A stretch of 64,000 nucleotides of DNA from JAKZVK01 sp965237575 (GCA_965237575.1 CBDEGI010000004.1:186001-250000), one strand, 5' to 3'; shown: positions 53,532-63,305, counted from the first letter of the stretch. Numbers and translations: made by a program. The notes: generated by a model from the sequence alone, not told the origin.

Positions 53532-56500
53532 TCAGTTGGCCTGCTCCGACGCAATGGCCGGCTCGGATTTATCCTTCCTTGACTTCCCTCTCTCCACATC
53601 TGCCATAGCCGTAGCGGCCCCTGCCGCCGCATCCACCAACGCGGCGGCGGCGGTCACCGCCAGGGGCAGGCCGTTTGAGTTGTTGTCGCCGGGCGAGGTG
53701 TCCCCGACGGTCTCGACAATGATTCCGACGAAGTAGTTGCCGGGTGCCAAGCCGGCCGGCACCGGGTTGTTGCTGGACGTCAGGCTCGCGTCGTTGCCGT
53801 TGAGGGTGAAGCTTCGCCGATTCACGAAGGTGTCGTCAATGGTGATGTTGGCGTCGGTGGAGATGTAGATGTCACGGGTGTAGCTGCCGTTGGTTCCCGA
53901 GGTGTTCGTCACCTGGTACTCCAGTCGGATCGCGGAACCCGCGGCGACCGGTGTCGGGTTGACCGAGGTTGCCGCCACGGCAATGTCGAAAGGAGTACGA
54001 TTGGCGGTAACGGTGACAGGCAGAGCCGCGGAGGTGTTGTTCGCCGGGTTCGTGTCGCCGTCTGATTCCACGATGATGCCAACGAAATAGCCGCCCGGAT
54101 CGGTGAAACGCGGGATGAAGTTGTTGGCCGAGGTCACCTCTCCGGCGCCCGCCAGGAGGTTGACGGGTCGCGTGTTGATCAAGGCGTCGTCCGCTGTAAT
54201 AGTCGCATCCGTGGACAAGTAGAAGGAACGGTCGAACGTGCCGCTCAGCTCGTTTTGTCCCGTGAGCGTGTAGGTGATGGAGACGGGATCGCCGGCGCCG
54301 ACGGTGGCCGGGTCGACGTTGTCGATCTGGGCGGCCAGATCAAACGGTGGCCGCTGTGCCACCAAGTCGAACGGCACGGCGTTGGACGTGTTGTTGGCGA
54401 GGTTAGGGTCGCCGGGATGGGAGAGGACGATGCCCACAAAGTAAGTCCCTAGCGGCAGGTCCTGGGGCAGCGGATTGAATCGTGAATCGAACACCTGGTC
54501 CTCTCCGTTGAGGGTCACGGGACGCGTGTTCACTAAGGTGTCGGTGTCTGGGGAAATGTTGCCGTCGGTCGAGAGGTAGAGACTGCGCTCGACATCACCC
54601 ACGAATCCGTCGGGATTCATGACTTGGTACTGAACGCTGATACGGTCTTTGGAGACGGCCATGGCCGGAAGAACCGTGTCCGCGCGCACGCCCAAGTCGG
54701 CACCGGCAGCTGGCGGCACGGTCAGGTCCACGGGCAGGTTGACAGGCGGGCTGGCACTGCCGCCGAAGTCCATCACCAGCGGCAGGGTCGTACTTCCACC
54801 GCCTTTGTGACCGAGAGCCGCAGGTAGAGGATCTGACAGCACGATATTCCCTTGCCCCAGCGCGACGAAGCCGGGCGCGAGCCCCGTGAAGCTGACGGCT
54901 TGTGGAACGCCGCCCAGCGTGACCGTCGGCAGCAACTGAGCTATCGAAAGCGGCGCAGCCACCGCCGCCTCGCCTGTCGCTGGAGGATTCGTCAGCCCGC
55001 CCACGCCGTTGAAGTAGAGAATCAAGATGTCGCCGGCGCGCGCCGGGCTGGCCGCCGAGATCAGCGAGAAATCGGGGAACCGCTGCACGAACGGTTCGCC
55101 CGTCGCGAAGTTGAGGAAGAAGCCGGGTGCGTAGAGAGCGACGGGCGCGTTCTCTGCCGCGCTGGGCACGCCGTCTCGAATCACGATGATCACCAGGGGT
55201 CCGTCGAGCGACACGCCGAACGGGATCTGGAAGTTGATCTGGAACACCGAGATGAATCGGATCGGCGCGGGGATGCCGTTGACCGTCACCTGCACCCCGC
55301 CGAGGACCGTGGGTAAGGGAATCGAAGTGGCGGCAACCGTGGCACCCGCCAGATTGACACCGAAGATGCTGCCGAGGCCGCCGGGTACCAACACCGCACC
55401 GCCGCTCGCGGCGTTCACCACCCCGCCCATGTTGATCGCCGGCACCGGACCGGCGCCGCCACCCAGGCCGATACCGGCGAGCGTGATGACGATCGCCGGG
55501 TTGTCAGGATCATCGCTGGCGATGGTGAGCGTCCCGCCCTTCGCGCCGACCGAGCCGGGAAGGAACTGCACGACGATCACCTGCTCATCAACCGGGACAT
55601 CCAACGGCGTCGCGGGGGACAGCACGGTGAACTGGCCGTTGCTGCTCGTGATCGCGCTGACCTCCAAGGGAGCCGGCCCGTGATTGGTAAGCGTCACTTG
55701 CCGCTCCGCCGGCGTTCCGACGTTCACGGCGCCGAAGTCGATGGCATTGCTTGAAACCTCGGCATCAGGCACGCCGCTCTCGACGCCCTCCCCGCTCAAG
55801 CCGACGTTCAGAATGGCTTTCTCGGCGTCGTCGCTGTCGATGCTCAACGTCACGGTCTGTTCCCCGATGGAGGTCGGAACGAAACGAAGATCGAGGCTCC
55901 GCACTTCGCCGGGCCAGACCTCGAAGGGCGCGAGCGGCGACACGGCCATGAACTCCGGGTTGTTGCTCGTCACCGAGGTGATGTGCAGCGGCCCGGTACA
56001 CGGGTTGCTCAACTCGAGCATGGCGGTCGAGCCCTGGAACAGGACGGCCTTGCGAAAATCGACCTCGGCCATTGACGCTTGGAGCGCCGGCTGCTGCTGC
56101 ACGTCGATGGGGCCCACTTCGTCCATGCTGGTGTTGACGCCGTCGGTCGTCAGAACGCGGACGTGGGTATTCGGACCGCCCTCGATCACCGACGGGTCGA
56201 TCGTCAGTTCGTCGTCAGGCACATCGATGTCGAGCGGGAGCCAGGTCTGGCCGCCGTCGGGGCTGTACTGAATGATATGCGTCAGCGGGCCGCCGTCTGG
56301 GTCATTGCTCGGGAACGTGATCGTCTGGTCACCGCCGTCCCAAACATCTCCGGTCTGAGGTGAAGTGATGTTGACCGTGGGAGCGTTCGCGCTGGAATCG
56401 ATGCGGTCGAGTTCGGTGCCGTTGTGTTCCAACGTCACCGAGCCTAGGTCAGGAGCCGCTGGGATCTTCCAACTAAACAGCGCCTGGTCTAGAGCTGAGT

Positions 56501-58004
56501 TCTCACCTGTGCGGAACCAATCTTCGAGTTCCTCGAAGCTCGGCTCGAAGCAGAAGCGGTCGAGTTCCCGATCGTTGGGGCCGAACGGACCGGCTTGACC
56601 CCTTTGCACGATGCAAACGCTCCCGTCTTCGCCGGTCGCCGGGTCTCCAAAGCGGGAGGTGATGTGGAAGATGGGATCCAGACTGCCGCCCGTCCCGTTC
56701 GCTCCGACGGTGCCGCTGACCAGGAGGTAATCCACCGAGGTCCCTTTCGCCCCCCGCGGCGCAGCTCCGTCCTCCGGTGACAGCGACCCCGGTGGAGGAT
56801 TCGGGGGCAGGGGCGGCGCCGAGGAGAACTGCCGCAGGACCGGTCGCATCCGGCTCTGGTGCAGCCGCCGGGCATTGAAGGGACTGAGCCAATGGTCCGT
56901 GCCACAGTAGGACATCACGTCGTTGTGAGACGCGGGAACGAAAGCCCTACCGGGAACATCGAACCCCGGGCTGCCGATCGTGGAGCTCGTGTTCCGAGGC
57001 CAGCCTGGCTCGACCCAGGCTGTCGTCCCGCACCCCGTACTCGGTGGAAGGTGCAGGAGCCCGAGGTTATGGCCTATTTCATGGGCCAGCACGGCTTGGT
57101 CGTTGCCGCAAACACCCGGCTGCATCGCGATCGCCCGTCCGATGCCGTCGGCGCCAAAGAAGCCGCCGCTGACGCCCAACGTAAGGGCGACTCCGCAGTA
57201 AGGAAGACTAGCGTCGGCGACGTTGGTCAGGTTGGGGAACCAGCCCACCAATTGCTCCGGCTTGAACTTCTCCATCGCTTGGTAGATCTTTTGCACTTGC
57301 CGAACGACTTTGCGGTTGTTCTCGGGAACCTTCTGCCGGAACACTGGCTGAATGCCTAGCCTGCGGTATCGAAGCCGCCCGTCGGACAAGGGGAATAACT
57401 TGGCTGCGAGTCCCGCATGTTGTCCGATGGTCTGGAAGTCCGGGCAAACAATATCGATCGTGCCCGGCGCTCGGTAGCAGTACGGGAAGTATTCGACGTT
57501 CCACGGCGGCTCCGGACCTGCCTGGCTGGTAGTGCTCCTTTCGAATTGGAACGTCCGGCGAAGCGGGTGCCCTTCCTGTTCCTTGATCATGCTCTTGCCC
57601 GGGGGCTTTAGCTCGGCCTCGATCAGCCTGGAAAGCTCAGCCGCGCCCCCCGTCAGCTCGGGCCCGAGAAAGAAGTTCAGAGAACTGGATCGATCTGTCG
57701 GGGTCGGGTTTTCGCTTGGCCGAACCCTCCTGTTGATCGGATTCAGGGTGGCCAACGGGCCTCCGGCGGGGTCTTCGACCACCAGCGTCCCGGATACGCG
57801 CAGTCTGAAGGGCCGATTCAATTCTTGTTGCAGCTTGGGAAAGACCCGCACCACGGCGCTCTTGCCGGGCACGAGAGGAACCGTATTGTCGCGCGTTTGA
57901 ACGGACTGCACGGCCTGAATGCTCTCGATGATGATGTCGAACGGCGCCAGCGGGTAGTCGATCTTATTGCTCTCCAGTGGCAGCCCGTCGCCCCTGCTGA
58001 GCAA
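53532..58004 (-). CDS. Giant secreted metzincin-type metalloprotease with anchor-D, TIGR03437 and CARDB-like domains (main frame)
   Basis: This frame encodes 1490 residues and remains coding upstream to about 58150. Around residue 306 it has AHEIGHNLGLLH, the zinc site HExxHxxGxxH of metzincins, with a Met-turn-like DVMSYCG near 361. Next come a middle with NITSPQTGDVWDGGDQ and two choice-of-anchor-D/Hydin-like domains (IDFGAVNVGTPAERQVTLTN). At about 856-1060 lies a TIGR03437 domain (GVVNAASGG, VNGIPAPI, FQINFQIPFGV). Three or four CARDB-like repeats follow (SRDIYISTDANIT, GNYFVGIIVE). The signal peptide lies in two other frames upstream. The product is probably a large extracellular protease. 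Confidence 0.8.
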   Translation of the reverse strand: MLSRGDGLPLESNKIDYPLAPFDIIIESIQAVQSVQTRDNTVPLVPGKSAVVRVFPKLQQELNRPFRLRVSGTLVVEDPAGGPLATLNPINRRVRPSENPTPTDRSSSLNFFLGPELTGGAAELSRLIEAELKPPGKSMIKEQEGHPLRRTFQFERSTTSQAGPEPPWNVEYFPYCYRAPGTIDIVCPDFQTIGQHAGLAAKLFPLSDGRLRYRRLGIQPVFRQKVPENNRKVVRQVQKIYQAMEKFKPEQLVGWFPNLTNVADASLPYCGVALTLGVSGGFFGADGIGRAIAMQPGVCGNDQAVLAHEIGHNLGLLHLPPSTGCGTTAWVEPGWPRNTSSTIGSPGFDVPGRAFVPASHNDVMSYCGTDHWLSPFNARRLHQSRMRPVLRQFSSAPPLPPNPPPGSLSPEDGAAPRGAKGTSVDYLLVSGTVGANGTGGSLDPIFHITSRFGDPATGEDGSVCIVQRGQAGPFGPNDRELDRFCFEPSFEELEDWFRTGENSALDQALFSWKIPAAPDLGSVTLEHNGTELDRIDSSANAPTVNITSPQTGDVWDGGDQTITFPSNDPDGGPLTHIIQYSPDGGQTWLPLDIDVPDDELTIDPSVIEGGPNTHVRVLTTDGVNTSMDEVGPIDVQQQPALQASMAEVDFRKAVLFQGSTAMLELSNPCTGPLHITSVTSNNPEFMAVSPLAPFEVWPGEVRSLDLRFVPTSIGEQTVTLSIDSDDAEKAILNVGLSGEGVESGVPDAEVSSNAIDFGAVNVGTPAERQVTLTNHGPAPLEVSAITSSNGQFTVLSPATPLDVPVDEQVIVVQFLPGSVGAKGGTLTIASDDPDNPAIVITLAGIGLGGGAGPVPAINMGGVVNAASGGAVLVPGGLGSIFGVNLAGATVAATSIPLPTVLGGVQVTVNGIPAPIRFISVFQINFQIPFGVSLDGPLVIIVIRDGVPSAAENAPVALYAPGFFLNFATGEPFVQRFPDFSLISAASPARAGDILILYFNGVGGLTNPPATGEAAVAAPLSIAQLLPTVTLGGVPQAVSFTGLAPGFVALGQGNIVLSDPLPAALGHKGGGSTTLPLVMDFGGSASPPVNLPVDLTVPPAAGADLGVRADTVLPAMAVSKDRISVQYQVMNPDGFVGDVERSLYLSTDGNISPDTDTLVNTRPVTLNGEDQVFDSRFNPLPQDLPLGTYFVGIVLSHPGDPNLANNTSNAVPFDLVAQRPPFDLAAQIDNVDPATVGAGDPVSITYTLTGQNELSGTFDRSFYLSTDATITADDALINTRPVNLLAGAGEVTSANNFIPRFTDPGGYFVGIIVESDGDTNPANNTSAALPVTVTANRTPFDIAVAATSVNPTPVAAGSAIRLEYQVTNTSGTNGSYTRDIYISTDANITIDDTFVNRRSFTLNGNDASLTSSNNPVPAGLAPGNYFVGIIVETVGDTSPGDNNSNGLPLAVTAAAALVDAAAGAATAMADVERGKSRKDKSEPAIASEQAN

Positions 58005-58029
58005 CCCGAGAAGGACAAGGTTGCCCGCC

Positions 58030-58989
58030 TCATGGGGGATGTCGAACTCGGGAATCGTCAGGGTCCGGCTCCCCTCGCCGCGGGTGATAGACTCGGGCTC
58101 CGAAGTTGCGACGGATCCGCTGTCTTGATCCTCGACGAGGAGAAGAAGCTGCCCCCCGGGCTGTCCTCTCGCTGCACCCTCGTGAACTCCGACGAGGCAA
58201 CCAAGATCCCGTCCTGGTCGAACGCGCGTAGGGCGAGATCCGCTTGAGGACGGCTGGCCAGCCTCCAGTCCACCGTCGCGGAGAACTGCAGCGGGTCGTC
58301 TCGTCCGAGAGGCTGTTCCGGGGCCGGCGGCTGGGGATCAATGCTGCTAATGACAACCGAGTCCGAACCTTCCGTCTGCCGGTAGAGGTGATGATCGCGT
58401 ATTGGATCACCAGCTTCGCTCCGGTCGCGGGGGTCCAAGTACCGATGAAGCTCGACCCCAAAAAGAACAGGCCCTGGTTCGGCCCGGGCAACGCCTCGCT
58501 AACAGCGCTCAGAGCGTTGATGCCGCATTCGAACTCATGAGGGAAGAGGGTCGTGGATCCCGTGGTCGTGGGAGTCGTAATCGTATTCAGGCAGCCAGGA
58601 TCCATTCCCGGCGGTTGGGCGTTCTGGAGCGAGGTTGTCGACTCGAAACTCCCCCGACCAAGTCCCGCAACCGTGAAAGACGTATTCGCCGCTAACGTGA
58701 CGGGGGCGTCCAACACAACGAGAAAGCCTTCCTGGGTGCCGCCCGGCAACTCCGCGGGGACGCCGAGGCTGCTAATGAAGGTTTCAGCCCGAAACCCAGG
58801 CGGGCAAGAGGTCATGAACAGCTTCGGAAAGCTATTGATGTCCGACGAGTCCGCGTCGCCGATCACGCGGCACGACGCCTCGCCGAAGAACTCGCCGCCG
58901 GGAAACTCGAAGTGGTCAAACTCGAAGCCGGGGATCTGCTGGGCCGAAACCGCTTGACCGCACAAGGCGCACAAGGCGAGAAGAATCAC
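58030..58989 (-). pseudogene. N-terminal export segment of the metalloprotease, in other frames
   Basis: From a GTG at 58989 the first frame gives a short signal peptide (ILLALCALCGQAVSA) and a secreted domain (EFDHFEFPGGEFFGEASC, LGVPAELPGG, TWTPATGAKLVIQYAIITSTG). Near 58385 coding sense passes to a second frame (TEGSDSVVISSIDPQPPAPEQ, SATVDWRLASRPQADLALRAF). At the C-run near 58153 it passes to the third, main frame (LLLVEDQDSGSVATSEPES, SRTLTIPEFDIPHEAGNLVLL). Joining the three gives one protein of about 1800 residues. An ATG further upstream near 59030 (CKRPGAA) would need one more shift. Either the gene is decayed or the consensus has indel errors. Confidence 0.65.
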
Positions 58990-59164
58990 TAGGGCGCAGC
59001 CGCCCCTGGTCTTTTACACATAGCCTCCGAAGCACTACAAGGATCGTTACCAGGACTCCCCCCATCCTGGTGCGTTTCAGAGTATCGAAGCGACGGCTGC
59101 CGGTGCAATCGTGGGTTGGTCTCGAAGCAGACCTATGGAACAAGTGCCGAGAGGATCCCCGGCC

Positions 59165-60319
59165 TCACCAATAGCGTCCTATCCAGGTGGCCGGGTGCGG
59201 CTGGTCGATCGGCGGCCGCTTGGTGACGGCGTCCTCGTTGATATCCGAGCCGAGCCCTGGCCCGGTGGGTACCTTTAAGTAGCCGTCGGCGTACTCAATC
59301 GGCTCGGTGAGGATCTCGTTGTAGTGCTCGAGATAAGGGTAGAAGAACTCCTGGATGGCCAGGTTCGGCACGCAGGCGTCAAGCTGCAGGCTCGCCAGCG
59401 TCGCGATCGGTCCGTTGGAGTTGTGGGGCTGGATGGCCACGTAGTACGACTCCGCCATCGCCGCGATCTTCTTCAGCTCCAGAATCCCGCCGGCGTGGCA
59501 AACGTCGGGTTGGATGATCCGCGCCGCCTGTTTCTCAAACAGCGGCCGGAAGTCCCAGCGGGTGTAGAGGCGCTCGCCCGTCGCGACGGGGATATTGATG
59601 GCGCGCTGCACCTCAGCCATCGCGTCCACGTTGTCGGGCGGGATCGGCTCCTCGTAGAAGAAGGGGTCGAACGGCTCGAGTTTCTTCGCCATGCGGATCG
59701 CGCTCCACATGTTGAAGCGTCCGTGGCACTCGATCAGCAGATCGACGTCCGGGCCGACGGCTTCTCGCACGGCTTTGACCGCGGCGATGGCGTACTTCTC
59801 CTCGGACTTCGGAATCATCTGGCCGCCTTCGCGAAAGGGGTCCCACTTGAGGGCGGTGAAGCCGGCGGCGACCGTCTGCTCGGCCTTGCGCGCGATGGAC
59901 TCCGGCGTGTCGGCGTCGCTGGTCTCGGTGAGCACGCCCTCGAACGCCCAGGCGTTGGCGTAGGCGCGGACCTTGTCGCGGAGCTTGCCACCGAGCATCT
60001 CGTAGACGGGAACGCCCAGCGCTTTGCCCTTGATGTCCCACAGCGCCTGTTCGACGCCGCTCAGCGCCGTCAACACCACGAGCTGGCCTTCCCAGAACGT
60101 CTGCTTGTAGAGCGAGTTCCAGATGGCCTCAATCTCGAACGGGTCGCGGCCGACGAGGAAGTCGCGGAACGTTTCGAGCGTCTTGACGACCGGCTGGCGA
60201 TGCCGCTCGATGGTGGATTCGCCGACGCCGGTGATGCCGCTGTCGGTGTAAAGCTTGACGAAGATCCAGTTGGCGTGCCCGCCTTGGGTCTGGAAGATTT
60301 TCAGGTCGGTGATCTTCAA
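59165..60319 (-). CDS. Mandelate racemase/enolase-superfamily sugar-acid dehydratase, galactonate dehydratase-like
   Basis: This 384-residue enzyme should dehydrate an aldonic acid to a 2-keto-3-deoxy acid. The start KITDLKIFQTQGG, the capping EQALWDIKGKALGVPVYEMLGG, the metal ligands in LLIECHGRF, FYEEPIPPDN and ATGERLYTRW, and the catalytic His of IQPHNSNGPIATLASLQLD are in order. The ECHGRF His matches the general acid of D-galactonate dehydratase. The start is the TTG at 60319 with GGGAGGAACGAC directly before it; the longer frame to 60397 lacks family character. It stands alone, but fits with the mannonate-dehydratase-like protein at 7237 as sugar-acid metabolism. Confidence 0.87.
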   Translation of the reverse strand: MKITDLKIFQTQGGHANWIFVKLYTDSGITGVGESTIERHRQPVVKTLETFRDFLVGRDPFEIEAIWNSLYKQTFWEGQLVVLTALSGVEQALWDIKGKALGVPVYEMLGGKLRDKVRAYANAWAFEGVLTETSDADTPESIARKAEQTVAAGFTALKWDPFREGGQMIPKSEEKYAIAAVKAVREAVGPDVDLLIECHGRFNMWSAIRMAKKLEPFDPFFYEEPIPPDNVDAMAEVQRAINIPVATGERLYTRWDFRPLFEKQAARIIQPDVCHAGGILELKKIAAMAESYYVAIQPHNSNGPIATLASLQLDACVPNLAIQEFFYPYLEHYNEILTEPIEYADGYLKVPTGPGLGSDINEDAVTKRPPIDQPHPATWIGRYW

Positions 60320-60549
60320 GTCGTTCCTCCCGCTTGACGGCGTGCCAGGCCGATGCGACACACCGCAGTCAGATCGTAAACGGCCGGCGAGGTCCAAAGA
60401 GTCGCCAGGACCCGAGGCCTACGACGGTTGGTCGCGGGACGGGCCACTGATCAAGTGTAGAAGATTGGCCTTGCCCGCCCGATTGGTCCAAGGTTCCACA
60501 TGGCCGACCTCGAAGCCGCTTCTGATCTCCTTCAGCTAGAGGTTTGGAG

Positions 60550-60573
60550 GGGGCCGGCAACGGCCCCTTTTTT
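60550..60573 (+). terminator. Rho-independent terminator
   Basis: GGGGCCG (60550-60556), a GCAA loop and CGGCCCC (60561-60567) are followed by six T residues. This is the only canonical intrinsic terminator I found. It points along the plus strand, but no plus-strand gene ends just before it, so it may belong to a fragment whose insertion truncated mscS. Confidence 0.75.
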
Positions 60574-60594
60574 ATTTCATGGCACGTTGTGGGG

Positions 60595-61016
60595 GCGTCT
60601 CGCAGCCTGAGGACGGTGATCTGCGTGTGGACGGGGCACGCTTCGAGGTTGTCGGCGACGTCGAGACGGTACTTGTCGCGGACGAGATCATCGATCACGC
60701 TAGTGAGCGAGATCAGCAGCCAAGCCAGGCCGCCGATCAAGCGGAGGCCGAGGGCATGCCGAAGCGGCCCGCCGATGCCCGCCGGGAACGGTAGCAGCGG
60801 CATGGCCAGAAACGCGGCCAGCAGCGGGAAGATCCACCGTAGCGGCCGGTGTCCGTGGCGGACGAGTGAGTTGTCGATGATGTTGTCGGTGCGGTCGACA
60901 ACGCGGCGGGCGATGGCGTGAAGCACCGCGTCGATGATCAGGCCCAGTAAGCCGGCCACGACTAGCCCGCCGAGGGACCACGTGAGCTGCCGCCAGTCAA
61001 GCTGAAGAACATCCAT
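60595..61016 (-). pseudogene. Truncated MscS-family mechanosensitive channel
   Basis: From an ATG at 61016 (AGGAAGGAAAACCGACA upstream) the protein has an N-terminal helix (LVVAGLLGLIIDAVLHAIARR). It then shows the pattern RHALGLRLIGGLAWLLISLTSVIDD and DKYRLDVADNLEACPVHTQITVLR, which precedes the pore helix in long MscS-type channels. At about residue 140 similarity ends abruptly. The frame runs on for 75 residues of unrelated sequence to 60369, crossing a terminator hairpin and overlapping the dehydratase gene upstream region. The pore-forming MscS domain is completely missing, so the gene is a 5' remnant. The break lies near 60600. Confidence 0.7.
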
Positions 61017-61138
61017 TGTCGGTTTTCCTTCCTCTTAAGAAGGTAACGCTAAGTAGTGCCGGGACATTGGGATGCCGGTGGGCCTGGTCCCACGAAGGAG
61101 CCTTTGTCGACACGTCGCGCAGGGTCCCCAGACCTGCC

Positions 61139-61310
61139 GTGTCGGTACTCTTACCGACACACGCTCTTACCAGCACCCGCTCTTGCCGGTGCCCTGTGCA
61201 GCTTCGCGGGCAAGGCCAAGCCCAAGAGGATTGCGGCTAGGACTGTCCCCAAACTGCCGATCGGAAACGACCGTGATCTGTCCCCTTTGGGCTCCTTTGG
61301 GCTCTTTGGG
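61139..61310. repeat. Hairpins and CTGTCCCC repeats in the 400-bp spacer upstream of mscS remnant
   Basis: GTGTCGGTA/TACCGACAC (61139-61147 and 61152-61160) form a perfect 9-bp stem with a CTCT loop. CTGTCCCC occurs at 61243-61250 and again at 61278-61285 around GCCGATCGGAAACGACCG. A roughly 10-bp TTTGGGCTCC tandem follows. No gene is seen in 61017-61415. The CTGTCCCC units resemble the borders of the elements at 7067 and 11539. Confidence 0.45.
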
Positions 61311-61415
61311 TCGATATGCCGCACCGATATCCCTGTCGGCAGGCCGCGCTAGTTGCGCGCCGTCGTCATGAGGTGGAGAACAAGGCTCGATGTCTTCTGA
61401 CCCCGGACTCTGCCC

Positions 61416-62288
61416 CTAATCCCGATTAGCGCTGGCGGAGGCCGCTTTGACGGCGATGCGCTCCATCAAGGTTTCTTCAATTCTCTTGGTCGCTTCCCGC
61501 GCTTCATTTGGGTCATTGATGTCGTACGAGAGTCCCCAGCGACCCAAGTAGTAGCTGAACAGCGCAACCCGGTTTTTGCAACCACCCCCGAACTGGTATC
61601 GAACATAGATCTTCCTATTCTCGTCCGCGTAACGAGGGATCGAAGCCCGAGCTGTGTCACCGCATCGTCCGCCCAGATCACTTTGCGCGTAATCCGCCAC
61701 CACCTTGCGTAGCCCTGCATAATTCTTAGGAGGTCCATCAGAGCGTGAAGCCGGCGTTTCTAAGAGCGGTAGCAGAACCCATGACTTGGTCAGTGATAGA
61801 TCGAAAGAGACCTTATCCGTCTTAGCCGCCTCTCGCGCTAGCGACAAATTATTAGGGTCAAAGAACCTTGGTTCATCCGCTTTACCAATCGACAAAGCAG
61901 TCTTTAGAGGCCTAGGCGCTCCTAAGTACTCTTCCTGAAACCGCTGTATACGACATTCTCGCCCACACGCCTCATCAAACTTCCACCCACCCCTGTTGTA
62001 AAGCTCTCCATCAACCGCCATCAGCAGGGAACACCAGCCAAACGCGGGAGAGCAGAAGCCAACCGCATCACGAGACTCGGGGAAGAAAAACTCGACTTCG
62101 GTCTCATCGCCCGGACGGTAGTCTGCCGGCGGCCGGCTATTAAGCCAATAGGTGTCCCACTGGAGCGCCCGTGTTTCGAGTTCCAGCGCTCGTATCGCAA
62201 GATCGTGAAGCGGCTGATCAGCCCCAGGTACCGGTTGCGGGCCTGCCCACATGGCAACGGCGAGAGTAAAGATGAGCCGGCAGATCAT
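61416..62288 (-). CDS. Secreted protein of unknown function, atypical composition
   Basis: From the ATG at 62288 (GGAGGGT just upstream) this is a 290-residue exported protein. The signal peptide (ICRLIFTLAVAMWAGPQPVPGA) is followed by a cysteine-containing globular part (GFCSPAFGWCSLLM, ACGRECRIQRF, LGGRCGDTARAS, FGGGCKNRVALFSYYLGRWG), probably with disulphides. I do not recognise a family. The gene is visibly less GC-rich than its neighbours, with more A/T-ending codons, which suggests later acquisition. The frame is open to 62468, but the signal peptide and ribosome-binding site fix the start. Confidence 0.72.
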   Translation of the reverse strand: MICRLIFTLAVAMWAGPQPVPGADQPLHDLAIRALELETRALQWDTYWLNSRPPADYRPGDETEVEFFFPESRDAVGFCSPAFGWCSLLMAVDGELYNRGGWKFDEACGRECRIQRFQEEYLGAPRPLKTALSIGKADEPRFFDPNNLSLAREAAKTDKVSFDLSLTKSWVLLPLLETPASRSDGPPKNYAGLRKVVADYAQSDLGGRCGDTARASIPRYADENRKIYVRYQFGGGCKNRVALFSYYLGRWGLSYDINDPNEAREATKRIEETLMERIAVKAASASANRD

Positions 62289-62483
62289 AGCTACCCTCCT
62301 GACAGTACTATGCCATCCCCTACCTACCTTGATACCGTCTAAGTAAAGCGCCACCCGCTCGCGAACGATTGACCGAAGGCGACGGCGTCTGAAGCCGTGT
62401 CGACGAGCCGGGCATGGCCCGCGTGGGAGCCCGGTTGGCACGACGCCCCATGTCGGAGGGGCAAGCACTAGGCTGGGATTGAC

Positions 62484-62954
62484 TCAAGTCTCGCCGACCT
62501 CACGGCGAATCGGGTCGCCTTTTCGCAGTATCCCTTCGGTGAGAACCTGTGCCCGTAGGCCCCCTCGATGCACGAGGCCTTTTTCGACAGCGGTGGCCGT
62601 CAGGCTTTCGAGGTGACCGCAGGGTTCACAGAGCCGCAAGCCGCGCAGGCGCACCTCGCCGACCTGGAATTCTTGGCCGACCAAGTGATTGAGGGCGATC
62701 CCGGACGTGACCAGGTTCCGGCGAGCCTGTCCCGGCAGGATCTGCACTTGATAGTCAGCAGCCAAGGCGGCGATTGATTCTTCCTCGATGAGAGTCACCT
62801 CGCGATCAGGTTGTCCCGGCTTGCTGAACGTGCCGCTCTGCTGGTAATAGCGATCGCCTTCGAGCCCTAGACCCGGGACGGCGCGTGCCTCCTCGACGGC
62901 CCGAGGCTCCGCCGCTTTTGTTGTTGCGATATAGATTCCGACCAACTTTGACAT
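62484..62954 (-). CDS. MOSC domain-containing protein
   Basis: This 156-residue protein is a stand-alone MOSC (molybdenum cofactor sulfurase C-terminal) domain. It has VPGLGLEGDRYYQQSGTFS near the start, VTLIEEESIAAL, the ARRNLVTSGIALNHLVGQEF block and the conserved cysteine in GLRLCEPCGHLE. Such proteins bind molybdenum cofactor and carry or transfer sulfur, or reduce N-hydroxylated compounds. The ATG at 62954 is preferred; a GTG four codons upstream is possible. It is a single gene, 195 bp downstream of which lies the secreted unknown. Confidence 0.87.
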   Translation of the reverse strand: MSKLVGIYIATTKAAEPRAVEEARAVPGLGLEGDRYYQQSGTFSKPGQPDREVTLIEEESIAALAADYQVQILPGQARRNLVTSGIALNHLVGQEFQVGEVRLRGLRLCEPCGHLESLTATAVEKGLVHRGGLRAQVLTEGILRKGDPIRREVGET

Positions 62955-63002
62955 AATGGCTGCCACGCAGCTCGGAGCGCACCTTCGCGAGGTGCGTCGT
63001 AA

Positions 63003-63305
63003 TTGAGATTATTGTACCGTTCAATACCTCAACGCGCTGTGGCAGGCCGAGCAGTGTGCTGGGCGGGCGCCCCTAGTGTGCCCGGCATGGGCTGTTTACT
63101 TGTGGATTGCAACGTACTCACCGGAGCGCTCTTGAAACTCCCCAGCGTGCGCGAATAGTCCTCCAGACGGGAGTCAAGTGCATACCCCAGTTGAGATTAT
63201 TGTACCGTTCAATACCTCAACGCGCTGTGGCAGGCCGAGCAGGCGGGCGCCCCTAGTGTGCCCGGCATGGGCTGTTTACTTGTGGATTGCAACGTACTCA
63301 CCGGA
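63003..63305 (+). repeat. 120-bp imperfect direct duplication covering the 5' end of the group II intron
   Basis: 63003-63125 recurs at 63191-63305. Copy A has 8 extra bases (about TGTGCTGG) after CCGAGCAG; otherwise the copies appear identical. Between them lie 65 bp that end in ACGGGAGTCAAGTGCATACC, which resembles the inverted end of the MITE at 40669. Confidence 0.85.
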
